Assembly: GCA_038253325.1 (NCBI GenBank)
Contig: JBBSHE010000011.1
Location: forward strand, 1 to 64,000
Length of the DNA: 64,000 bases
Origin: JBBSHE01 sp038253325
GTDB taxonomy: Bacteria > Actinomycetota > Actinomycetes > Propionibacteriales > Nocardioidaceae
Direction: 5' to 3'
This document shows positions 58,345 to 64,000 of the stretch, in pieces (within the stretch, counting starts at the first letter, position 1; the number at the start of each line of letters is the position of its first letter). Position numbers and translations under genes: made by a program. Under the pieces are notes generated by a model. The model was not told the DNA's origin. It made no database searches and saw only the letters and a program-made list of their open reading frames with translations.

Positions 58345-59827
58345 AGACCTGTTTGTAGAGGTCTTCACCGAAGCTGGTCGGCAGCGGTTCTCCCTCCACC
58401 ATTCGAAACGTTCGTCGACCGTCGGCCTGCCGGCCCGCACGAAGGAACAGGGCCTCGCTCAGACGCTCGCGGTACAGCCCATCGGCGAGATCGAAGAGAT
58501 GGGTGACGAAGTACACCTTGACCCCCGCCTCGATGAGGGCCCGCAGCACCTGCCGGGCGATCTCTGATCCCTCCCGCTCGTTCGTGGCCGCGAACGACTC
58601 GTTGCAGAGCAGGATGCTGTTCGGCGTCAGCTGGGCTGCGATGTCGCTCATCCGGCTCAGCTCCTCGTCGAGCTTGCCGCTCTCCATTGTTGCGTCCTCT
58701 TCGCGTTTGAAGTGCGTAAAGAGCCGGTCACAGACGTTGGCGGTGAGCGCCTCGGCCGACACGAACATGCCGCACTGCATCATCAGTTGCGCCAAGCCGA
58801 GGCTGCGAAGGGTGGTCGACTTGCCGCCCTGGTTCGCGCCGGTGATGACCACGAGCAGCTTTCGGTCGGCTGCGATGTCGTTGCTCGTGACCCGATCGTC
58901 CATCCGCAGCGCAAGACAGGTGTCGTAGAGGCACTTGGCGGACAATTTGGTTTCGCCACGGGCGGCCGGTACGGGAAAGCACGTCGGAACACTGCGCTCC
59001 GCCATGCGTGCGTGCAGGTTCAGGCAGCCGACATAGAATCCGACCTCAGATCGCAGCACATTGAAAAAGCCGAGGACATGGTCGACGGACTGTTCCAATG
59101 CATCGGCTACCAGGTCGATACCCCTCTCGCGAAGGTCGGCCAGAGTCCTGGCGCCACTTTCGTCCCGGTCGGAGATCCGTAATGTGAACGGATCTGAGAC
59201 GAGGTCAGAGAGTCGCGCGACCAGGCCGCGCCTGGTGTCGAGTGGTCGACGCAGTATGTAGCCGGCACCCTTGTTGCCGACGTCGAGTCGCGCGCTGATC
59301 AGGACCCCGTCCCGGAAGCCCAACCGTGTCAGGTGGTCCTCGGCGGCAACGAAGAACGTGTCGTCGACCTCCTTGCCGAGCGTGCCGAAGAGCTCGATGA
59401 AGCCCTCCGAGCAGAAACGCTCCAATTGTTCGTCCGCGACCCGTCGCAACCTTGCGAGCATGCCGAGCAACGCCTGCATCGCGTCCACGCCACGGCGCAG
59501 GATCGCATTGGGGCTCCTGAAGAACACGCTGCGGTAGATCTGACGTTCTGTCTCGATTGCCTGCACCGTGATCGCGTAGATCTCTTTGACGACCGAGGGG
59601 TTGCGGATGCAGTCGCGCAGAACGTCCTGACGGTATCGGATGTCGTCCCCGTCGGTCAGACTCCCCAGCACCGCATGCTTCGCGACGTCGAGCAGGAAAT
59701 TGTCACCCGCGGCCATCGCGGCGAACAGCGTGGTCAGGTCCAAGTCCTGGATGAGTGCATCCGCGTTCGGTGGCAGGGGATCCTCCATGTCGAAGTCGCG
59801 CTCTCGATGCATGAGTTGGGCTCTCAT
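58316..59827 (-). CDS. MutS-type ATPase lacking recognition domain (A)
   Basis: 503 aa. MutS domain V: Walker A ITGANQGGKSTTLRSLGLAQLMMQCG (about 328-338), then ...FVSAEAL..RLFTHFKREEDATMESGKLDEELSRMSDI, Walker B/signature SILLCNESFAATNEREGSEIARQV, and FVTHLFDLA. The N-terminal part is MutS lever-like helices (DLDLTTLFAAMAAGDNFLLDVAKHAVLGSL). No mismatch-binding (F-x-E) domain and no Smr nuclease domain, so neither MutS1 nor MutS2. In Walker B the usual Asp-Glu is Asn-Glu. ATGA overlap with the related gene upstream implies a heterodimer. Confidence 0.85.
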   Translation of the reverse strand: MRAQLMHRERDFDMEDPLPPNADALIQDLDLTTLFAAMAAGDNFLLDVAKHAVLGSLTDGDDIRYRQDVLRDCIRNPSVVKEIYAITVQAIETERQIYRSVFFRSPNAILRRGVDAMQALLGMLARLRRVADEQLERFCSEGFIELFGTLGKEVDDTFFVAAEDHLTRLGFRDGVLISARLDVGNKGAGYILRRPLDTRRGLVARLSDLVSDPFTLRISDRDESGARTLADLRERGIDLVADALEQSVDHVLGFFNVLRSEVGFYVGCLNLHARMAERSVPTCFPVPAARGETKLSAKCLYDTCLALRMDDRVTSNDIAADRKLLVVITGANQGGKSTTLRSLGLAQLMMQCGMFVSAEALTANVCDRLFTHFKREEDATMESGKLDEELSRMSDIAAQLTPNSILLCNESFAATNEREGSEIARQVLRALIEAGVKVYFVTHLFDLADGLYRERLSEALFLRAGRQADGRRTFRMVEGEPLPTSFGEDLYKQVFTHSFLPDR

Positions 59828-61359
59828 GAGCGGACCCGGTCCTTGAGGCGCTCGTACGTCAGCCCGTACTTCTCCGCGATTGCCGCAGCGTACGCGAGGC
59901 CGTCGGCCGGCTTCCGGACGAGCTTGTACGTGCGCACGGCCGGGTCTGCTGGATCAACCGTGCTGACGACGCTCACCGTGGCTGGGCCAAGGGACGCGAG
60001 CTCGTCGACGAACGTCACGCAGACGCACAAGGCGTCCAACCGGATCAAGCGCTCGATCACCTCCGTGCCGAGGACGAGCGCGTCACGCAGAGTGGCCGAC
60101 GTGAAGATCTCATTGATGATGATGACGCTGCTTGATGTGGCGCGTTCGAGGATGTCATGGGTCCTGACGAGTTCGTCCTGGAGCTTTCCGGTGAGGTCCC
60201 CGAGGTTTTCCTCCCGCTCGAAGTGGGTGAAGAGCTCGTCACACAAGAGCAGGCGAGCCTCTCGGCCTGGTACGAGACAGCCGATGCTCGCCAGATAGTG
60301 CAGCTGACCGAACGTGCGAGCCAGGGTGGTCTTGCCACCTTGGTTCGGGCCGGACACCACGAGAATCCGCTCCGGACCTTCGAGTGAGAAGTCGTTCGTG
60401 ACAACGGACACCGGCTCGGAGCTGAGCTTGTCCGCGAGGGCAATGTCGAACGTCTCGCAAGCACGCACCTTCTTGTCGTCTGCCGAAACCTTCGGGTAAC
60501 AGAACAGCAGCCCGGTGGACGAAGCCCGGGCGACGAACTCGAGGTAGGCGAGGTAGAACTGGATCTCGCGGTCGAACCTGATGATCGTGTCGTCGGCGAA
60601 TCTCGGGTACCGCTCGCAGTGTCGGTCAAGCGCCGAGAACGTCTCGGGGTAGAGCCGCGCGACGATGTCGAGGATGCCCGCCTCGACATGATCCATGCTG
60701 TCCGACGTCGAGAACGAGGCGCGACTGCTCCGTGTCGGTCGCTGCCTGAACCGCCGAAACGTGTCCTGTACGTCGCGACTGTAGTCCGGCTCACCGTCGT
60801 ACCGGCTGACTTTGATCCGATTGCCTTTGATGTGCAGGCAGTATGCGATACGAGACACACCGTCTTGCACGCCCTGAGTATCTTCGAACATCGAGGTGAA
60901 CCCGCTCGAGCTGGTGTAGTGGGTCAGGTAGTCGCGGAGGTCGAGGAACCCCCGCGATTCGAGCATCGCCTCGTTCAGTGCCTGCAACAGTCCCGCGACT
61001 CCGCGGCAGTACGTGCCGACCGCATCCAGTCGCCAACGTTCCTTTTGGCGTCGGTAGTGGAGCTTCTGTGCCCGGCCCAGGTTGTCGCGCATCGACTGCA
61101 TGGCCTTTGCGAACACTCGTAGGTTGTCGACGAGTTCCTGCTGCCCCAGATCGCGGAGTACGTCATGCCGGTACGCGATCGCGGCCAGACTGGTGAGCCG
61201 GGCGTAGAACAACGGCTTCAGGTTGTACTGCTCGCGCCCTCGCGTCACAGACTCGATCAGCCGGTCGAGGTTGAGGTCATGAAAGAAGGCTGGTTCGGGT
61301 GCATCGGCAGCAGCGTCCAGGTCGGCGCTGTCGATGAAGAGGATGCTCGAGAACGGCAC
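59824..61359 (-). CDS. MutS-type ATPase lacking recognition domain (B)
   Basis: 511 aa from GTG 61359 (GGGAGAG upstream). Same plan as its neighbour: lever helices with AAIAYRHDVLRDLGQQELVDNLRVFAKAMQSM, then Walker A VVSGPNQGGKTTLARTFGQLHYLASIG (about 334-345), LFTHFEREENLGDLTGKLQDELVRTHDIL, Walker B SVIIINEIFTSATLRDALVLG, and CVTFVDELASLG. Shares Asn-Glu in Walker B and the LFTHF-x-REE block with protein A, so the pair arose by duplication and probably works as a heterodimer. DNA mismatch repair is unlikely. A zinc-ribbon gene lies 85 nt upstream. Confidence 0.85.
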   Translation of the reverse strand: MPFSSILFIDSADLDAAADAPEPAFFHDLNLDRLIESVTRGREQYNLKPLFYARLTSLAAIAYRHDVLRDLGQQELVDNLRVFAKAMQSMRDNLGRAQKLHYRRQKERWRLDAVGTYCRGVAGLLQALNEAMLESRGFLDLRDYLTHYTSSSGFTSMFEDTQGVQDGVSRIAYCLHIKGNRIKVSRYDGEPDYSRDVQDTFRRFRQRPTRSSRASFSTSDSMDHVEAGILDIVARLYPETFSALDRHCERYPRFADDTIIRFDREIQFYLAYLEFVARASSTGLLFCYPKVSADDKKVRACETFDIALADKLSSEPVSVVTNDFSLEGPERILVVSGPNQGGKTTLARTFGQLHYLASIGCLVPGREARLLLCDELFTHFEREENLGDLTGKLQDELVRTHDILERATSSSVIIINEIFTSATLRDALVLGTEVIERLIRLDALCVCVTFVDELASLGPATVSVVSTVDPADPAVRTYKLVRKPADGLAYAAAIAEKYGLTYERLKDRVRS

Positions 61360-61444
61360 GGTGTCTCTCCCGCCATGAGTCGAGCGGGGTGGGCCGGGCG
61401 GCACTGGGAGGTAACCGCCTCGAACCCACCCCGCTCTCGGCGGG

Positions 61445-61735
61445 TCAGCCCGCCGACAACCTGCCGTCGCGCATGGCGGTGGCGGCAGGCTGATCTGGTG
61501 GTTCCGTCGGGTCGTTCGCGTAGGCGACGGGATGCATCGTGCTGGCGACGACGGCGCACGGCTCACACAGGATGGAGCGGGTGGTCCTGCGTACGGCCAC
61601 GCCTGGGCTCCCGATGGTTGGCATGGTCCGCGTGTCCAAGCGCACGCACTGCAGGCATACGCCCGCTCCGCAGAGCGCGCAGACGCCGATCGCCGGTGCT
61701 TCGTGCTGTTGGACCGCGCAGTCAAGACAATTCAT
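61445..61735 (-). CDS. DUF2180-like zinc-ribbon protein
   Basis: 96 aa. MNCLDCAVQQHEAPAIGVCALCGAGVCLQCVRLDTR and SILCEPCAVVA: three CxxC pairs plus an extra Cys, the DUF2180 pattern, probably binding two zincs. GAGGAG lies 7 nt before ATG 61735. It heads the transcript with the two MutS-like ATPase genes. In other actinobacteria DUF2180 proteins are small stress- or conjugation-associated proteins without known function. Confidence 0.75.
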   Translation of the reverse strand: MNCLDCAVQQHEAPAIGVCALCGAGVCLQCVRLDTRTMPTIGSPGVAVRRTTRSILCEPCAVVASTMHPVAYANDPTEPPDQPAATAMRDGRLSAG

Positions 61736-61822
61736 GATGGCTCCTCTACCGGGTTGCCCGAAGGCAACGTCACTTCGTGTGGTAGAGGCCATCAACGGAT
61801 CGGCCGTAGTCGAAGGCGAGCC

Positions 61823-62029
61823 TCATCGCCTGTGGCTTGACCCTAGTCCGGCGACGTTGGGTGAGCAAGGCGCCTTCTCGTCGGTCATCCGGAACATCCC
61901 GATCGCCCGGGCCCGGATCAGGCAGCCGGGAAAGGTCGGCTCCGGTAGCAGTACGAGTGCGTCGAGCGGGTCGTCGTCCTGGCCGAGGGCGTCCTCGATG
62001 AAGCCGTAGTCTGCCCGGGTACCGCTCAT
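61823..62029 (-). pseudogene. ppa: Soluble inorganic pyrophosphatase remnant
   Basis: The frame GTRADYGFIEDALGQDDDPLDALVLLPEPTFPGCLIRARAIGMFRMTDEK (61874-62020) is the centre of family I pyrophosphatase, including the active-site DxDPLD aspartates. The N-terminal about 45 residues (KYE-x7-DR metal/PPi ligands) and the C-terminal two-thirds are missing; a random sequence and stop follow. ppa-dacB divergence is conserved in actinobacteria, so this is the original ppa locus decayed in place. Active pyrophosphatase must be elsewhere, or hppA substitutes. Confidence 0.75.
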
Positions 62030-62089
62030 CACCTCAGATCGCTCGTCCGGGCGGGAGGCCAGGCGTGTCCCGACGGCGCCCCCCAAGCG

Positions 62090-62095
62090 TAGTCT
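62090..62095 (+). promoter_or_regulatory. -10 box of leaderless dacB mRNA
   Basis: TAGTCT, 7 nt before GTG 62103. Confidence 0.55.
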
Positions 62096-62102
62096 CCCCC
62101 AC

Positions 62103-63566
62103 GTGGTCGGCTGGTGCACAAGACGGCGCCCTCCGCCAGGCGGGCGCGAGCACGGATCCGTCCTGCACAAGATCGGCTACGTCGTCACCGCCCTGGTCCT
62201 CGCGGCGGGCGTGCTCGCCTATCAGGGCGTGATCCCGTCCTTCACCCGGTCCGCGCCTCAGAACTCACGGCGCGAAGTGCCGTCGCAGCCGGCACCGCTG
62301 TCGCTGCCCCACCTGGTCCAGGCGCCTGCAGTGCTGGACGCACCTCCGCCCGATCGTCGACTGTCCATGGCGAGACTGCGCGCGACGCTCGGTCCGCTGA
62401 TCGGCGATGCAGCGCTCGGTCCGCACGTCGGCGTCGCGGTGGCCGACCTGACAGGCCCGCCCGTCATCTTGTCCGGGTCGCCACCGGTGGTGACACCTGC
62501 GTCGACGATGAAGCTGCTCACCACGCTGACCGCCTTGGATGTCCTCGGCCCTGACCACCGGTTCGCCACGACGACGCGGTACCTGCAGCGCGGCAACCGG
62601 CTCATCTTGGTCGGTGGCGGCGACCCGATGCTGTCCATCGGGAACCGCAGTCCGTTGACGGCGTACCCGCGGACGGCGAGCATCCGGCGGCTGGCCGCCG
62701 AAACGGCGGCGATGCTGCGTAGCCGCGGAGTTCGGACGGTACGGCTCGGCTACGACGCTTCCTTGTTCACCGGGCCATCGGGCAACCCGCACTGGGAACC
62801 GTCGTACGTCCGGGACAGCGTCGTGACGCGGATCGGCGCCCTCTGGGTCGACGAGGGCCGGATCAAGCCGTATTACGGAGAGCGCGAGTCCGATCCAGCC
62901 GCCGTAGCCGCCGCGAGGTTCGGCCGGCAGCTGCGGGCGAACGGCATCACGATCACCGCACGTCTCGGTCCGCTCAGCGCCGACCCGAAGTCGACGCTCC
63001 TGGCAACGGTCGAGTCGGCGCCGTTGGGCGAGATCATCGGCTTCATCCTCGAGAGCAGCAACAACGAAGGGGCAGAGGTTCTGCTCCGCCAGATCGCGGT
63101 CGCGGCCGGACGGGAGGGCAGCTCGGCCGCGGGCGTTCGCGTCGAGCGGCGGGTGCTATCCAGGCTCGGCGTCCCGCTCCGGGGCGCCCGGATCTACGAC
63201 GGGAGCGGGTTGTCACGCGACGACCGGCTACCGCTCGCAACGCTCGTGAGAGTGCTCCAGGTTGCGGCGTCACCGCAGCATCCCGGGCTGCGTGGGGTGC
63301 TGACCGGGCTCCCGATCGCGGGCTTCTCCGGAACGCTTTCGTCACGGTTCCGGGACCAGGTCGAGCCGGCGCTCGGTGTGGTCCGGGTGAAGACCGGGAC
63401 CCTGACCGGCGTGACCGCGTACGCGGGTGTCGTCGAACCGGCCGACGGGACTCCCCTTGTCTTCGTCGTCGCCGCGGACATGATCACCGAGGAGCAAACG
63501 CTGCGGGCCCGGACGGTCCTGGACCGGATCGGTGCGGCGCTCGCGACCTGCGGCTGCCGGTCGTGA
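62103..63566 (+). CDS. dacB: D-alanyl-D-alanine carboxypeptidase/endopeptidase (PBP4 type)
   Basis: 487 aa. Basic N-terminus, then signal anchor LHKIGYVVTALVLAAGVLAYQG and a class-C PBP4 (peptidase S13) domain: S-x-x-K as STMK (Ser134-Lys137), SxN as ESSNN (about 317-321), KTG at 430-432 in VKTGTLTGV. It trims peptidoglycan stem peptides outside the membrane. Counterpart of Rv3627c. GTG 62103 fits a leaderless promoter; the 20 residues before the anchor are longer than usual. Confidence 0.92.
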   Translation: MVGWCTRRRPPPGGREHGSVLHKIGYVVTALVLAAGVLAYQGVIPSFTRSAPQNSRREVPSQPAPLSLPHLVQAPAVLDAPPPDRRLSMARLRATLGPLIGDAALGPHVGVAVADLTGPPVILSGSPPVVTPASTMKLLTTLTALDVLGPDHRFATTTRYLQRGNRLILVGGGDPMLSIGNRSPLTAYPRTASIRRLAAETAAMLRSRGVRTVRLGYDASLFTGPSGNPHWEPSYVRDSVVTRIGALWVDEGRIKPYYGERESDPAAVAAARFGRQLRANGITITARLGPLSADPKSTLLATVESAPLGEIIGFILESSNNEGAEVLLRQIAVAAGREGSSAAGVRVERRVLSRLGVPLRGARIYDGSGLSRDDRLPLATLVRVLQVAASPQHPGLRGVLTGLPIAGFSGTLSSRFRDQVEPALGVVRVKTGTLTGVTAYAGVVEPADGTPLVFVVAADMITEEQTLRARTVLDRIGAALATCGCRS

Positions 63567-63588
63567 CGTTTGCGCCGCAACCACACCG

Positions 63589-63594
63589 TACGGT
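63589..63594 (+). promoter_or_regulatory. -10 box of leaderless metalloprotease mRNA
   Basis: TACGGT, 6 nt before ATG 63601. Confidence 0.55.
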
Positions 63595-63600
63595 TGACCC

Positions 63601-64000
63601 ATGGCCGACGCTGGACGTGCTGACGACGAACCACCCCGGTTCAACTTGGTCGACTGGGATCTTGCAGTCAACACCGCATACCGGTTGATCCGCCCGGGAC
63701 CGGACGTGAGCCGGGACCAGGCCCAGCAGGTGGTCGGTGAGCTGCGGGAGAGCGCCCGGGCAGCCGAGCCCTACGTCCGCGGCTACACGTCGATGGACGG
63801 GGGACCGGGGACGGCGCCGGTCATGGTCGTCGACCGGCGTGGCTGGGTACGCGCCAACGCTGATGGGCTCCGCGACCTGATGGCGCCGTTGTTGGTGAAG
63901 ATCCAGCAGTCGAGGGGCGCTCCCGGCCAGGTCACGTCGGCAATCGGTTCGCGGCTGACCGGTCTCGAAGCCGGTGGGCTGCTGGCATTCTTGTCCAACA
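63601..64000 (+). CDS. Zinc-dependent metalloprotease, DUF2342 family (partial)
   Basis: First 133 residues; the gene runs off the right edge. FNLVDWDLAVNTAYRLIRPGPDVSRDQAQQVVGELRESARAAEPYVRGYT, VVDRRGWVRANADGLRDLMAPLL and GSRLTGLEAGGLLAFLS match the N-terminal part of the actinobacterial DUF2342/'coenzyme F420 biosynthesis-associated' hydrolases (Rv3626c-like). The zinc motif HExxH lies beyond the window. Order dacB then this gene is conserved, usually followed by tilS and hpt. Confidence 0.88.
   Translation, partial: MADAGRADDEPPRFNLVDWDLAVNTAYRLIRPGPDVSRDQAQQVVGELRESARAAEPYVRGYTSMDGGPGTAPVMVVDRRGWVRANADGLRDLMAPLLVKIQQSRGAPGQVTSAIGSRLTGLEAGGLLAFLSN

Noticed and set aside
58316..61359. Classic mismatch-repair MutS or MutS2
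   Set aside because: Both proteins lack the mismatch-recognition and connector domains and the Smr domain; only lever and ATPase parts are present.

Overview
This is a gene-dense, very GC-rich chromosomal window from an actinobacterium. Mycothiol-linked enzymes (an S-(hydroxymethyl)mycothiol dehydrogenase and a DUF664 DinB protein), many GTG/TTG starts, ATGA/GTGA operon overlaps and gene order support this. Much of the order matches, from memory, the Mycobacterium tuberculosis stretch from about Rv3678c down to Rv3625c (RidA, MBL hydrolase, Crp, nth, TlpA-like, Nudix, marP; HAD, ssd, tad genes; helicase; topA; holB; ppa/dacB; zinc metalloprotease). It also matches the Streptomyces SCO3539-3559 area. 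There is no mycolate-specific gene, but there is a GlfT2-like galactan transferase. A Propionibacteriales/Nocardioidaceae-type host is my best guess; it is inference.

Layout. 1-2.8 kb: end of the heterotetrameric sarcosine oxidase operon plus formate-THF ligase (C1 metabolism). 2.8-10 kb: DUF1023 hydrolase, succinyl-CoA:3-oxoacid CoA-transferase (scoAB, split by a palindromic repeat), small hydrolases, RidA, Nudix, MBL and LysE genes. 10-18 kb: Crp/GlxR-type regulator, nth-tlpA-nudix-marP operon, holin-like membrane protein, methyltransferase, degenerate Fic-like protein, HAD phosphatase, and two gaps with convincing RNA structure. 18-23.3 kb: tad pilus/secretion operon. 23-35 kb: membrane proteins, DUF1998 helicase, STAS antagonist, H+-pyrophosphatase, GlfT2-like transferase, topoisomerase I. 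35-41 kb: MFS-thymidylate kinase fusion, holB, DUF4190 protein, secreted S33 hydrolase, tRNA-Thr.

41-49.5 kb looks accessory: a thiolase stub next to the tRNA, a TPR protein, an MBL enzyme, methyltransferase, SDR, an ECF42-type sigma factor with a shrunken YCII partner, DinB and MarR. 49.5-52.6 kb is a TPP-riboswitch-controlled ECF (YkoE-type) thiamine-precursor transporter. 52.6-56.4 kb: crotonase, mycothiol-dependent formaldehyde dehydrogenase, NlpC/P60 hydrolase. 56.6-61.7 kb is the least understood block: a dynamin-like GTPase convergent with an operon of a DUF2180 zinc protein and two MutS-type ATPases lacking recognition domains. 61.8-64 kb: a relic of soluble pyrophosphatase beside dacB, then the start of a zinc metalloprotease.

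Systems that work together: sarcosine oxidase makes methylene-THF/formaldehyde, fhs and the mycothiol dehydrogenase handle C1 units; ssd-tadABC plus small pilins and TadE-like proteins form one export/pilus machine; ykoE-ykoDC form one transporter. Besides genes, the window holds two different dispersed inverted repeats, each with two copies showing compensatory base changes, and at least eleven promoters whose -10 box lies 6-8 nt before a start codon (leaderless mRNAs).
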